DNA of 64,000 nucleotides from Plasmopara viticola (lineage: Eukaryota; Oomycota; Peronosporomycetes; Peronosporales; Peronosporaceae): contig MBPM02000075.1 of NCBI GenBank assembly GCA_001695595.3, positions 1-64,000 on the forward strand. Reading direction: 5' to 3'. Positions 1 to 14,400 of the stretch are shown here, piece by piece (position 1 is the stretch's first letter; every line of letters begins with the position of its first letter). Below the pieces are notes generated by a model. That model searched no databases. It saw only the letters and a list, made by a program, of their open reading frames with translations, and had not been told where the DNA came from. A program made the translations under genes and the position numbers.

Positions 1-1597
1 TAAAACGCGTGTCTGCACGTCCAGAAAGATCAATCAGATGTATCCGATGCTGTAGGACGAATTAACAATCAAACGGAGCAGTATGCGCTAAGTTTCGTTT
101 GAAACACGTGTCTGCACGTCCGATAAGCTTGATTGGACATACCTGATTCCATAGGACAAATCAGTGCTTCAAACGGAGCATTATGCGCTAAGTTCCTCTT
201 GAAACGCGTGCCATTTCGTCCGGGTCGCTTGATTGGACGTACCTGATTCCATAGGACGAATCAGGGCTTCAAACGGAGCATATGCGCTAAGTTACGCTTG
301 AAACGTGTGTCTGTACGTCTAAGAAGCTCGAATAACAAATCTGATGCCGTAGCACGAATGATCATTCAAACGGAGCAGTATTCGCCAAGGTACGCTTAAA
401 ACGCGTGTCTGCACGTCCAGAAAGATCAATCAGATGTATCCGATGCCGTAGGACGAATTAACAATTCAAACGGAGCAGTATGCGCTAAGTTTCGTTTGAA
501 ACACGTGTCTGCACGTCCGATAAGCTTGATTGGACGTACCTGATTCCATAAGGAAATCAGTGCTTCAAACGGAGCATTATGCGCTAAGTTCCCTTGAAAC
601 GCGTGCCATTTCGCCGGGTCGCTTGATTGGACGTACCTGATTCCATAAAACGAATCAGGGCTTCAAACGGAGCAATATGCGCTAAGTTACGCTTGAAACG
701 TGTGTCTGTACGTCTAAGAAGCTCGAATAGACAAATCTGATACCGTAGCACGAATGATCACTTCAAACGGAGCAGTATGCGCCAAGGTACGCTTAAAACG
801 CGTGTCTGCACGTCCAGAAAGATCAATCAGATGTATCCGATGCTGTAGGACGAATTAACAATTCAAACGGAGCAGTATGCGCTAAGTTTCGTTTGAAACA
901 CGTGTCTGCACGTCCGATAAGCTTGATTGGACGTACCTGATTCCATAGGAAAATCAGTGCTTCAAACGGAGCATTATGCGCTAAGTTCCCTTGAAACGCG
1001 TGCCATTTCGTCGGGTCGCTTGATTGGACGTACCTGATTCCATAGGACGAATCAGGGCTTCAAACGGAGCAATATGCGCTAAGTTAACGCTTGAAACGTG
1101 TGTCTGTACGTCTAAGAAGCTCGAATAGACAAATCTGATGCCGTAGCACGAATGATCACTTCAAACGGAGCAGTATGCGCCAAGGTACGCTTAAAACGCG
1201 TGTCTGCCATCCAGAAAGATCAATCAGATGTATCCGATGCTCCGTAGGACGAATTAACAATTCAAACGGAGCAGTATGCGCTAAGTTTCGTTTGAAACAC
1301 GTGTCTGCACGTCCGATAAGCTTGATTGGACGTACCTGATTCCATAGGACAAATCAGTGCTTCAAACGGAGCATTATGCGCTAAGTTCCCCTTGAAACGC
1401 GTGCCATTTCGTCCGGGTCGCTTGATTGGACGTACCTGATTCCATAGGACGAATCAGGGCTTCAAACGGAGCAATATGCGCTAAGTTACGCTTGAAACGT
1501 GTGTCTGTACGTCTAAGAAGCTCGAATAGACGGATCGGATGACGTAGCACGAATCATCACTTCAAAAGGAGCAGTATACGCCAAGGGACGCTTAAAA

Positions 1598-1899
1598 CGC
1601 GTGTCTGCACGTCCAGAAAGATCAATCAGATGTATCCGATGCTGTAGGACGAATTAACAATGCAAACGGAGCAGTATGCGCTAAGTTTCGTTTGAAACAC
1701 GTGTCTGCACGTCCGATAAGCTTGATTGGACGTACCTGATTCCATAGGACAAATCAGTGCTTCAAACGGAGCATTATGCATAAGTTCCCCTTGAAACGCG
1801 TGTCATTTTGTCCGGGTCGCTTGATTGGACGTACCTGATTCCATAGGACGAATCTCAAACGGAGCAGTATGCGAAACCTGAAGGTGACGCTATGAAAAA
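1598..1899 (+). repeat. Truncated A unit (about 302 bp) with a non-satellite filler
   Basis: This unit lacks the end of m3 and nearly all of m4. After CCATAGGACGAATC it jumps to TCAAACGGAGCAGTATGCG, then a filler of about 21 bp at 1,874-1,894 (AAACCTGAAGGTGACGCTATG) precedes the next m1. The filler resembles no other stretch that I can find in family A. It looks like an end-joining deletion scar, or an assembly patch. Confidence 0.75.
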
Positions 1900-4800
1900 C
1901 GCGTGTCTGCACGTCCAGAAAGATCAATCAGATGTATCCGATGCCGTAGGACGAATTAACAATTCAAACGGAGCAGTATGCGCTAAGTTTCGTTTGAACA
2001 CGTGTCTGCACGTCCGATAAGCTTGATTGGACGTACCTGATTCCATAGGACAAATCAGTGCTTCAAACGGAGCATTATGCGCTAAGTTCCCCTTGAAACG
2101 CGTGTCATTTCGTCCGGGTCGCTTGATTGGACGTACCTGATTCCATAGGACGAATCAGGGCTTCAAACGGAGCAATATGCGCTAAGTTACGCTTGAAACG
2201 TGTGTCTGTACGTCTAAGAAGCTCGAATAGACAAATCTGATGCCGTAGCACGAATGATCACTTCAAACGGAGCAGTATGCGCAAGGTACGCTTAAAACGC
2301 GTGTCTGCACGTCCAGAAAGATCAATCAGATGTATCCGATGCTGTAGGACGAATTAACAATTCAAACGGAGCAGTATGCGCTAAGTTTCGTTTGAAACAC
2401 GTGTCTGCACGTCCGATAAGCTTGATTGGACGTACCTGATTCCATAGGACAAATCAGTGCTTCAAACGGAGCATTATGCGCTAAGTTCCCCTTGAAACGC
2501 GTGCCATTTCGTCCGGGTCGCTTGATTGGACGTACCTGATTCCATAGGACGAATCAGGGCTTCAAACGGAGCAATATGCGCTAAGTTACGCTTGAAACGT
2601 GTGTCTGTACGTCTAAGAAGCTCGAATAGACAAATCTGATGCCGTAGCACGAATGATCACTTCAAACGGAGCAGTATGCGCCAAGGTACGCTTAAAACGC
2701 GTGTTGCACGTCCAGAAAGATCAATCAGATGTATCCGATGCCGTAGGACGAATTAACAATTCAAACGGAGCAGTATGCGCTAAGTTTCGTTTGAACACGT
2801 GTCTGCACGTCCGATAAGCTTGATTGGACGTACCTGATTCCATAGGACAAATCAGTGCTTCAAACGGAGCATTATGCGCTAAGTTCCCCTTGAAACGCGT
2901 GTCATTTCGTCCGGGTCGCTTGATTGGACGTACCTGATTCCATAGGACGAATCAGGGCTTCAAACGGAGCAATATGCGCTAAGTTACGCTTGAAACGTGT
3001 GTCTGTACGTCTAAGAAGCTCGAATAGACAAATCTGATGCCGTAGCACGAATGATCACTTCAAACGGAGCAGTATGCGCCAAGGTACGCTTAAAACGCGT
3101 GTCTGCACGTCCAGAAAGATCAATCAGATGTATCCGATGCCGTAGGACGAATTAACAATTCAAACGGAGCAGTATGTGCTAAGTTTCGTTTGAAACACGT
3201 GTCTGCACGTCCGATAAGCTTGATTGGACGTACCGATTCCATAGGACAAATCAGTGCTTCAAACGGAGCATTATGCGCTAAGTTCCCCTTGAAACGCGTG
3301 TCATTTCGTCCGGGTCGCTTGATTGGACGTACCTGATTCCATAGGACGAATCAGGGCTTCAAACGGAGCAATATGCGCTAAGTTACGCTTGAAACGTGTG
3401 TCTGTACGTCTAAGAAGCTCGAATAGACAAATCTGATGCCGTAGCACGAATGATGACTTCAAACGGAGCAGTATGCGCCACGGTACGCTTAAAACGCGTG
3501 TCTGCACGTCCAGAGATCAATCAGATGTATCCGATGCAGTAGGACGAATTAACAATTCAAACGGAGCAGTATGTGCTAAGTTTCGTTTGAAACACGTGTC
3601 TGCACGTCCGATAAGCTTGATTGGACGTACCTGATTCCATAGGACAAATCAGTGCTTCAAACGGAGCATTATGCGCTAAGTTCCCCTTGAAACGCGTGCC
3701 ATTTCGTCCGGGTCGCTTGATTGGACGTACCTGATTCCATAGGACGAATCAGGGCTTCAAACGGAGCAATATGCGCTAAGTTACGCTTGAAACGTGTGTC
3801 TGTACGTCTAAGAAGCTCGAATAGACAAATCTGATGCCGTAGCACGAATGATGACTTCAAACGGAGCAGTATGCGCTAAGGTACGCTTAAAACGCGTGTC
3901 TGCACGTCCAGAAAGATCAATCAGATGTATCCGATGCGTAGGACGAATTAACAATTCAAACGGAGCAGTATGCGCTAAGTTTCGTTTGAAACACGTGTCT
4001 GCACGTCCGATAAGCTTGATTGGACGTACCTGATTCCATAGGACAAATCAGTGCTTCAAACGGAGCATTATGCGCTAAGTTCCCCTTGAAACGCGTGTCA
4101 TTTCGTCCGGGTCGCTTGATTGGACGTACCTGATTCCATAGGACGAATCAGGGCTTCAAACGGAGCAATATGCGCTAAGTTACGCTTGAAACGTGTGTCT
4201 GTACGTCTAAGAAGCTCGAATAGACAAATCTGATGCCGTAGCACGAATGATCACTTCAAACGGAGCAGTATGCGCCAAGGTACGCTTAAAACGCGTGTCT
4301 GCACGTCCAGAAAGATCAATCAGATGTATCCGATGCCGTAGGACGAATTAACAATTCAAACGGAGCAGTATGCGCTAAGTTTCGTTTGAAACACGTGTCT
4401 GCACGTCCGATAAGCTTGATTGGACGTACCTGATTCCATAGGACAAATCAGTGCTTCAAACGGAGCATTATGCGCTAAGTTCCCCTTGAAACGCGTGTCA
4501 TTTCGTCCGGGTCGCTTGATTGGACGTACCTGATTCCATAGGACGAATCAGGGCTTCAAACGGAGCAATATGCGCTAAGTTACGCTTGAAACGTGTGTCT
4601 GTACGTCTAAGAAGCTCGAATAGACAAATCTGATGCCGTAGCACGAATGATGACTTCAAACGGAGCAGTATGCGCCAAGGTACGCTTAAAACGCGTGTCT
4701 GCACGTCCAGAAAGATCAATCAGATGTATCCGATGCTGTAGGACGAATTAACAATTCAAACGGAGCAGTATGCGCTAAGTTTCGTTTGAAACACGTGTCT

Positions 4801-6684
4801 GCACGTCCGATAAGCTTGATTGGACGTACCTGATTCCATAGGACAAATCAGTGCTTCAAACGGAGCATTATGCGCTAAGTTCCCCTTGAAACGTGTGCCA
4901 TTTCGTCCGGGTCGCTTGATTGGACGTACCTGATTCCATAAAACGAATCAGGGCTTCAAACGGAGCAATATGCGCTAAGTTACGCTTGAAACGTGTGTCT
5001 GTACGTCTAAGAAGCTCGAATAGACAAATCTGATGCCGTAGCACGAATGATCACTTCAAACGGAGCAGTATGCGCCAAGGTACGCTTAAAACGCGTGTGC
5101 ACGTCCAGAAAGATCAATCAGATGTATCCGATGCCGTAGGACGAATTAACAATTCAAACGGAGCAGTATGCGCTAAGTTTCGTTTGAAACACGTGTCTGC
5201 ACGTCCGATAAGCTTGATTGGACGTACCTGATTCCATAGGACAAATCAGTGCTTCAAACGGAGCATTATGCGCTAAGTTCCCCTTGAAACGCGTGTCATT
5301 TCGTCCGGGTCGCTTGATTGGACGTACCTGATTCCATAGGACGAATCAGGGCTTCAAACGGAGCAATATGCGCTAAGTTACGCTTGAAACGTGTGTCTGT
5401 ACGTCTAAGAAGCTCGAATAGACAAATCTGATGCCGTAGCACGAATGATGACTTCAAACGGAGCAGTATGCGCCAAGGTACGCTTAAAACGCGTGTCTGC
5501 ACGTCCAGAAAGATCAATCAGATGTATCCGATGCTGTAGGACGAATTAACAATTCAAACGGAGCAGTATGCGCTAAGTTTCGTTTGAAACACGTGTCTGC
5601 ACGTCCGATAAGCTTGATTGGACGTACCTGATTTTATAGGACAAATCAGTGCTTCAAACGGAGCATTATGCGCTAAGTTCCCCTTGAAACGCGTGTCATT
5701 TCGTCCGGGTCGCTTGATTGGACGTACCTGATTCCATAGACGAATCAGGGCTTCAAACGGAGCAATATGCGCTAAGTTACGCTTGAAACGTGTGTCTGTA
5801 CGTCTAAGAAGCTCGAATAGACAAATCTGATGCCGTAGCACGAATGATCACTTCAAACGGAGCAGTATTCGCCAAGGTACGCTTAAAACGCGTGTCTGCA
5901 CGTCCAGAAAGATCAATCAGATGTATCCGATGCTGTAGGACGAATAACAATTCAAACGGAGCAGTATGCGCTAAGTTTCGTTTGAAACACGTGTCTGCAC
6001 GTCCGATAAGCTTGATTGGACGTACCTGATTCCATAGGACAAATCAGTGCTTCAAACGGAGCATTATGCGCTAAGTTCCCCTTGAAACGTGTGCCATTTC
6101 GTCCGGGTCGCTTGATTGGACGTACCTGATTCCATAAACGAACCAGGGCTTCAAACGGAGCAATATGCGCTAAGTTACGCTTGAAACGTGTGTCTGTACG
6201 TCTAAGAAGCTCGAATAGACAAATCTGATGCCGTAGCACGAAAGATCACTTCAAACGGAGCAGTATGCGCCAAGGTACGCTTAAAACGCGTGTCTGCACG
6301 TCCAGAAAGATCAATCAGATGTATCGATGCGTAGGACGAATTAACAATTCAAACGGAGCAGTATGCGCTAAGTTTCGTTTGAAACACGTGTCTGCACGTC
6401 CGATAAGCTTGATTGGACGTACCTGATTCCATAGGACAAATCAGTGCTTCAAACGGAGCATTATGCGCTAAGTTCCCCTTGAAACGCGTGCCATTTCGTC
6501 CGGGTCGCTTGATTGGACGTACCTGATTCCATAGGACGAATCAGGGCTTCAAACGGAGCAATATGCGCTAAGTTACGCTTGAAACGTGTGTCTGTACGTC
6601 TAAGAAGCTCGAATAGACAAATCTGATGCCGTAGCACGAATGATGACTTCAAACGGAGCAGTATGCGCCAAGGTACGCTTAAAA

Positions 6685-7084
6685 CGCGTGTCTGCACGTC
6701 CAGAAAGATCAATCAGATGTATCCGATGCCGTAGGACGAATTAACAATTCAAACGGAGCAGTATGCGCTAAGTTTCGTTTGAAACACGTGTCTGCACGTC
6801 CGATAAGCTTGATTGGACGTACCTGATTCCATAGGACAAATCAGTGCTTCAAACGGAGCATTATGCGCTAAGTTCCCCTTGAAACGCGTGCCATTTCGTC
6901 CGGGTCGCTTGATTGGACGTACCTGATTCCATAGGACGAATCAGGGCTTCAAACGGAGCAATATGCGCTAAGTTACGCTTGAAACGTGTGTCTGTACGTC
7001 TAAGAAGCTCGAATAGACAAATCTGATGCCGTAGCACGAATGATGACTTCAAACGGAGCAGTATGCGCCAAGGTACGCTTAAAA
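6685..7084 (+). repeat. Reference copy of the 400-bp A unit (monomers m1-m4)
   Basis: A clean unit of exactly 400 bp that can serve as the type copy. m1 is 6,685-6,784 (contains CCAGAAAGATCAATCAGATG). m2 is 6,785-6,884 (starts CACGTGTCTGCACGTCCGAT and ends TTCCCCTTGAAA). m3 is 6,885-6,984 (starts CGCGTGCCATTTCGTCCGGG). m4 is 6,985-7,084 (starts CGTGTGTCTGTACGTCTAAG and ends TTAAAA). Each is 100 bp. m1 and m2 agree at 76 of 100 positions in an ungapped hand count, so monomers within a unit differ far more than equivalent monomers of neighbouring units. That contrast is the diagnostic of a true higher-order repeat. Confidence 0.95.
6784..6799. repeat. Monomer dyad: ACACGTGT and ACGTG-TCTG-CACGT
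   Basis: At the m1/m2 boundary the 8-bp palindrome ACACGTGT (6,784-6,791) overlaps an inverted repeat ACGTG/CACGT with a four-base loop (6,786-6,799). This element is kept in m2 of nearly every 400-bp unit. Related forms (CGCGTGTCTGCACGTCC) occur in most A monomers, making it the most conserved part of the family. Confidence 0.7.
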
Positions 7085-8440
7085 CGCGTGTCTGCACGTC
7101 CAGAAAGATCAATCAGATGTATCCGATGCTGTAGGACGAATTAACAATTCAAACGGAGCAGTATGCGCTAAGTTTCGTTTGAAACACGTGTCTGCACGTC
7201 CGATAAGCTTGATTGGACGTACCTGATTCCATAGGACAAATCAGTGCTTCAAACGGAGCATTATGCGCTAAGTTCCCCTTGAAACGCGTGCCATTTCGTC
7301 CGGGTCGCTTGATTGGACGTACCTGATTCCATAACGAATCAGGGCTTCAAACGGAGCAATATGCGCTAAGTTACGCTTGAAACGTGTGTCTGTACGTCTA
7401 AGAAGCTCGAATAGACAAATCTGATGCCGTAGCACGAATGATCACTTCAAACGGAGCAGTATGCGCCAAGGTACGCTTAAAACGCGTGTCTGCACGTCCA
7501 GAAAGATCAATCAGATGTATCCGATGCCGTAGGACGAATTAACAATTCAAACGGAGCAGTATGCGCTAAGTTTCGTTTGAAACACGTGTCTGCACGTCCG
7601 ATAAGCTTGATTGGACGTACCTGATTCCATAGGACAAATCAGTGCTTCAAACGGAGCATTATGCGCTAAGTTCCCCTTGAAACGCGTGTCATTTCGTCCG
7701 GGTCGCTTGATTGGACGTACCTGATTCCATAGGACGAATCAGGGCTTCAAACGGAGCAATATGCGCTAAGTTACGCTTAAACGTGTGTCTGTACGTCTAA
7801 GAAGCTCGAATAGACAAATCTGATGCCGTAGCACGAATGATGACTTCAAACGGAGCAGTATGCGCCAAGGTACGCTTAAAACGCGTGTCTGCACGTCCAG
7901 AAAGATCAATAGATGTATCCGATGCTGTAGGACGAATTAACAATTCAAACGGAGCAGTATGCGCTAAGTTTCGTTTGAAACACGTGTCTGCACGTCCGAT
8001 AAGCTTGATTGGACGTACCTGATTTTATAGGACAAATCAGCTTCAAACGGAACATTATGCGCTAAGTTCCCCTTGAAACGCGTGTCATTTCGTCCGGGTC
8101 GCTTGATTGGACGTACCTGATTCCATAGACGAATCAGGCTTCAAACGGAGCAATATGCGCTAAGTTACGCTTGAAACGTGTCTGTACGTCTAAGAAGCTC
8201 GAATAGACAAATCTGATGCCGTAGCACGAATGATCACTTCAAACGGAGCAGTATCGCAAGTACGCTTGAAACGCGTGTCTGCACGTCCAGAAAGATCAAT
8301 CAGATGTATCCGATGCTGTAGGACGAATAAAAAATTCAAACGGAGCAGTATGCGCTAAGTTTCGTTTGAAACACGTGTCTGCACGTCCGAGAAGCTTGAT
8401 TGGACGTACCTGATTCCGATAGGACAAATCAGTGCTTCAA

Positions 8441-8480
8441 ACGGACGCATTAATTGGACGTGTCTAAGCTTGCCCCATTG
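8441..8480 (+). other. Aberrant segment inside an A unit
   Basis: The expected m2 end (CGGAGCATTATGCGCTAAG then TTCCCCTTGAAA) is replaced by CGGACGCATTAATTGGACG followed by TGTCTAAGCTTGCCCCATTG. Pieces of it resemble other parts of the monomer (TTGGACGT, AAGCTTG), suggesting a small template switch or a consensus error. Confidence 0.6.
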
Positions 8481-11400
8481 AAACGCGTGCCATTTCGTCC
8501 GGGTCGCTTGATTGGACGTACCTGATTCCATAGGACGAATCAGGGCTTCAAACGGAGCAATATGCGCTAAGTTACGCTTGAAACGTGTGTCTGTACGTCT
8601 AAGAAGCTCGAATAGACAAATCTGATGCCGTAGCACGAATGATCACTTCAAACGGAGCAGTATGCGCCAAGGTACGCTTAAAACGCGTGTCTGCACGTCC
8701 AGAAAGATCAATCAGATGTATCCGATGCCGTAGGACGAATTAACAATTCAAACGGAGCAGTATGCGCTAAGTTTCGTTTGAAACACGTGTCTGCACGTCC
8801 GATAAGCTTGATTGGACGTACCTGATTCCATAGGACAAATCAGTGCTTCAAACGGAGCATTATGCGCTAAGTTCCCCTTGAAACGCGTGCCATTTCGTCC
8901 GGGTCGCTTGATTGGACGTACCTGATTCCATAGGACGAATCAGGGCTTCAAACGGAGCAATATGCGCTAAGTTACGCTTGAAACGTGTGTCTGTACGTCT
9001 AAGAAGCTCGAATAGACAAATCTGATGCCGTAGCACGAATGATGACTTCAAACGGAGCAGTATGCGCCAAGGTACGCTTAAAACGCGTGTCTGCACGTCC
9101 AGAAAGATCAATCAGATGTATCCGATGCCGTAGGACGAATTAACAATTCAAACGGAGCAGTATGCGCTAAGTTTCGTTTGAAACACGTGTCTGCACGTCC
9201 GATAAGCTTGATTGGACGTACCTGATTTTATAGGACAAATCAGTGCTTCAAACGGAGCATTATGCGCTAAGTTCCCCTTGAAACGCGTGCCATTTCGTCC
9301 GGGTCGCTTGATTGGACGTACCTGATTCCATAGGACGAATCAGGGCTTCAAACGGAGCAATATGCGCTAAGTTACGCTTGAAACGTGTGTCTGCACGTCT
9401 AAGAAGCTCGAATAGACAATGCCGTAGCACGAATAATAACTTTAAACGGAGCAGTATGCGCCAAACGCTAAACGCGTTCTGCGCGTCCAGAAAGATCAAT
9501 CAGATGTATCCGATGCCGTAGGACGAATTAACAATTCAAACGGAGCAGTATGTGCTAAGTTTCGTTTGAAACACGTGTCTGCACGTCCGATAAGCTTGAT
9601 TGGACGTACCTGATTCCATAGGACAAATCAGTGCTTCAAACGGAGCATTATGCGCTAAGTTCCCCTTGAAACGCGTGCCATTTCGTCCGGGTCGCTTGAT
9701 TGGACGTACCTGATTCCATAGGACGAATCAGGGCTTCAAACGGAGCAATATGCGCTAAGTTACGCTTGAAACGTGTGTCTGTACGTCTAAGAAGCTCGAA
9801 TAGACAAATCTGATGCCGTAGCACGAATGATGACTTCAAACGGAGCAGTATGCGCTAAGGTATGCTTAAAACGCGTGTCTGCACGTCCAGAAAGATCAAT
9901 AAGATGTATCCGATGCTGTAGGACGAATTAACAATTCAAACGGAGCAGTATGCGCTAAGTTTCGTTGAAACACGTGTCTGCACGTCCGATAAGCTTGATT
10001 GGACGTACCTGATTTATAGGACAAATCAGGCTTCAAACGGAGCATTATGCGCTAAGTTCCCCTTGAAACGCGTGTCATTTCGTCCGGGTCGCTTGATTGG
10101 ACGTACCTGATTCCATAGGACGAATCAGGGCTTCAAACGGAGCAATATGCGCTAAGTTACGCTTAAAACGTGTGTCTGTACGTCTAAGAAGCTCGAATAG
10201 ACAAATCTGATGCCGTAGCACGAATGATCACTTCAAACGGAGCAGTATTCGCCAAGGTACGCTTAAACGCGTGTCTGCACGTCCAAAAGATCAATCAGAT
10301 GTATCCGATGCTGTAGACGAATTTTCAAACGGAGCAGTATGCTAAGTTTCGTTTGAAACACGTGTCTGCACGTCCGATAAGCTTGATTGGACGTACCTGA
10401 TTCCATAGGACAAATCAGTGCTTCAAACGGAGCATTATGCGCTAACTTCCCCTTGAAACGCGCCTTTCGTCCGGGTCACTTGAATGGACGTACCTGATTC
10501 CATAGAACGAATCAGGGCTTCAAACGGAGCAATATGCGCTAAGTTACGCTTAAAACGTGTGTCTGGACGTCTAAGAAGCTCGAATAGATGAACGATAGTT
10601 AGCACGAATCATGTTTCAAACGGAGCAGTATGCGTAAGGTTTGAAACGCGTGTCTGCGCGTCCAGAAAGATCAATCAGATGTATCCGATGCGTAGGACGA
10701 ATAAAATTCAAACGGAGCAGTATGCGTTAAGTTTCGTTTGAAACACGTGTCTGCACGTCGATAAGTTGATTGGACGTACCTGATTCCATAGGACAAATCA
10801 GCGCTTCAAACGGAGCATTATGCGCTAAGTTCCCCCTGAAACGCGTGCCATTTCGTCCGGGTCGCTTGATTGGACGTACCTGACATAACGAATCAGGGCT
10901 TCAAGCGGAGCAATATGCGCTAAGTTACGCTTGAAACGTGTGTCTGTACGTCTAAGAAGCTCGAATAGACAAATCTGATGCCGTAGCACGAATGATCACT
11001 TCAAACGGAGCAGTATTCGCCAAGGTACGCTTAAAACGCGTGTCTGCACGTCCAGAAAGATCAATCAGATGTATCCGATGCCGTAGGACGAATTAACAAT
11101 TCAAACGGAGCAGTATGCGCTAAGTTTCGTTTGAAACACGTGTCTGCACGTCCGATAAGCTTGATTGGACGTACCTGATTCCATAGGACAAATCAGTGCT
11201 TCAAACGGAGCATTATGCGCTAAGTTCCCCTTGAAACGCGTGCCATTTCGTCCGGGTCGCTTGATTGGACGTACCTGATTCCATAGGACGAATCAGGGCT
11301 TCAAACGGAGCAATATGCGCTAAGTTACGCTTGAAACGTGTGTCTGTACGTCTAAGAAGCTCGAATAGACAAATCTGATGCCGTAGCACGAATGATCACT

Positions 11401-14400
11401 TCAAACGGAGCAGTATGCGCCAAGGTACGCTTAAAACGCGTGTCTGCACGTCCAGAAAGATCAATCAGATGTATCCGATGCGTAGGACGAATTAACAATT
11501 CAAACGGAGCAGTATGCGCTAAGTTTCGTTTGAAACACGTGTCTGCACGTCCGATAAGCTTGATTGGACGTACCTGATTTATAGGACAAATCAGTGCTTC
11601 AAACGGAGCATTATGCGCTAAGTTCCCCTTGAAACGCGTGCCATTTCGTCCGGGTCGCTTGATTGGACGTACCTGATTCCATAGGACGAATCAGGGCTTC
11701 AAACGGAGCAATATGCGCTAAGTTACGCTTGAAACGTGTGTCTGCACGTCTAAGAAGCTCGAATAGACAAATCTATGCCGTAGCACGAATGATCACTTCA
11801 AACGGAGCAGTATGCGCCAAGTACGCTTAAAACGCGTGTCTGCACGTCCAGAAAGATCAATCAGATGTATCCGATGCGTAGGACGAATTAACAATTCAAA
11901 CGGAGCAGTATGCGCTAAGTTTCGTTTGAAACACGTGTCTGCACGTCCGATAAGCTTGATTGGACGTACCTGATTCCATAGGACAAATCAGTGCTTCAAA
12001 CGGAGCATTATGCGCTAAGTTCCCCTTGAAACGCGTGCCATTTCGTCCGGGTCGCTTGATTGGACGTACCTGATTCCATAGGACGAATCAGGGCTTCAAA
12101 CGGAGCAATATGCGCTAAGTTACGCTTGAAACGTGTGTCTGTACGTCTAAGAAGCTCGAATAGACAAATCTGATGCCGTAGCACGAATGATCACTTCAAA
12201 CGGAGCAGTATGCGCCAAGGTACGCTTAAAACGCGTGTCTGCACGTCCAGAAAGATCAATCAGATGTATCCGATGCCGTAGGACGAATTAACAATTCAAA
12301 CGGAGCAGTATGCGCTAAGTTTCGTTTGAAACACGTGTCTGCACGTCCGATAAGCTTGATTGGACGTACCTGATTTTATAGGACAAATCAGTGCTTCAAA
12401 CGGAGCATTATGCGCTAAGTTCCCTTGAAACGCGTGCCATTTCGTCCGGGTCGCTTGATTGGACGTACCTGATTCCATAGGACGAATCAGGGCTTCAAAC
12501 GGAGCAATATGCGCTAAGTTACGCTTGAAACGTGTGTCTGTACGTCTAAGAAGCTCGAATAGACAAATCTGATGCCGTAGCACGAATGATCACTTCAAAC
12601 GGAGCAGTATGCGCCAAGTACGCTTAAAACGCGTGTCTGCACGTCCAGAAAGATCAATCAGATGTATCCGATGCTGTAGGACGAATTAACAATTCAAACG
12701 GAGCAGTATGCGCTAAGTTTCGTTTGAAACACGTGTCTGCACGTCCGATAAGCTTGATTGGACGTACCTGATTTATAGGACAAATCAGTGCTTCAAACGG
12801 AGCATTATGCGCTAAGTTCCCCTTGAAACGCGTGCCATTTCGTCCGGGTCGCTTGATTGGACGTACCTGATTCCATAGGACGAATCAGGGCTTCAAACGG
12901 AGCAATATGCGCTAAGTTACGCTTGAAACGTGTGTCTGACGTCTAAGAAGCTCGAATAGACAAATCTGATGCCGTAGCACGAATGATGACTTCAAACGGA
13001 GCAGTATGCGCAAGGTACGCTTAAAACGCGTGTCTGCACGTCCAGAAAGATCAATCAGATGTATCCGATGCTGTAGGACGAATTAACAATTCAAACGGAG
13101 CAGTATGCGCTAAGTTTCGTTTGAAACACGTGTCTGCACGTCCGATAAGCTTGATTGGACGTACCTGATTTTATAGGACAAATCAGTGCTTCAAACGGAG
13201 CATTATGCGCTAAGTTCCCCTTGAAACGCGTGCCATTTCGTCCGGGTCGCTTGATTGGACGTACCTGATTCCATAGGACGAATCAGGGCTTCAAACGGAG
13301 CAATATGCGCTAAGTTACGCTTGAAACGTGTGTCTGTACGTCTAAGAAGCTCGAATAGACAAATCTGATGCCGTAGCACGAATTATCGCTTCAAACGGAG
13401 CAGTATGCGCTAAGATACGGTTGAAACGCGTTTCTGCGCGTCCAGAAAGATCAATCAGATGTATCCGATGCTGTAGGACGAATTAACAATTCGAACGGAG
13501 CAGTATGCGCTAAGTTTCGTTTGAAACACGTTCTGCACGTCCGATAAGCTTGATTGGACGTACCTGATTTTATAGGACAAATCAGTGCTTCAAACGGAGC
13601 ATTATGAGCTTACTTCCCCTTGAAACGCGTGTCATTTCGTCCGGGTCGCTTGATTGGACGTACCTGATTCCATAGGACGAATCAGGGCTTCAAACGGAGC
13701 AATATGCGCTAAGTTACGCTTGAAACGTGTGTCTGTACGTCTAAGAAGCTCGAATAGACAAATCTGATGCCGTAGCACGAATGATCACTTCAAACGGAGC
13801 AGTATGCGCCAAGGTACGCTCAAAACGCGTGTCTGCACGTCCAGAAAGATCAATCTGATGTATCCGATGCCGTAGGACGAATTAACAATTCAAACGGAGC
13901 AGTATGTGCTAAGTTTCGTTTGAAACACGTGTCTGCACGCCCGATAAGCTTGATTGGACGTACCTGATTTTGTAGGACAAATCAGTGCTTCAAACGGAGC
14001 ATTATGCGCTAAGTTCCCCTTGAAACGCGTGCCATTTCGTCCGGGTCGCTTGATTGGTCGTACCTGATTCCATAAAACGAATCAGGGCTTCAAACGGAGC
14101 AATATGCGCTAAGTTACGCTTGAAACGTGTGTCTGCACGTCTAAGAAGCTCGAATAGACAGATTTTAGCCGTAGCACGAATAATAACTTTATACGGAGCA
14201 CTATGCGCTCAGAAACGATTGAAACGCGTTTCTGCGCGTCCAGAAAAATCAATCAGATGTATCCGATGCCGTAGGACGAATTAACAATTCAAACGGAGCA
14301 GTATGTGCTAAGTTTCGTTTGAAACACGTGTCTGCACGCCCGATAAGCTTGATTGGACGTACCTGATTTTGTAGGACAAATCAGTGCTTCAAACGGAGCA

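Noticed and set aside
3301..9839. Recurrent minus-strand open frames of 60-95 codons in the 400-bp array with near-identical translations
   Set aside because: They recur because the DNA recurs. The frame shifts by one base per 100-bp monomer, each monomer carries stops, and single-base indels break the frames without any sign of selection. No start context or domain is recognisable.
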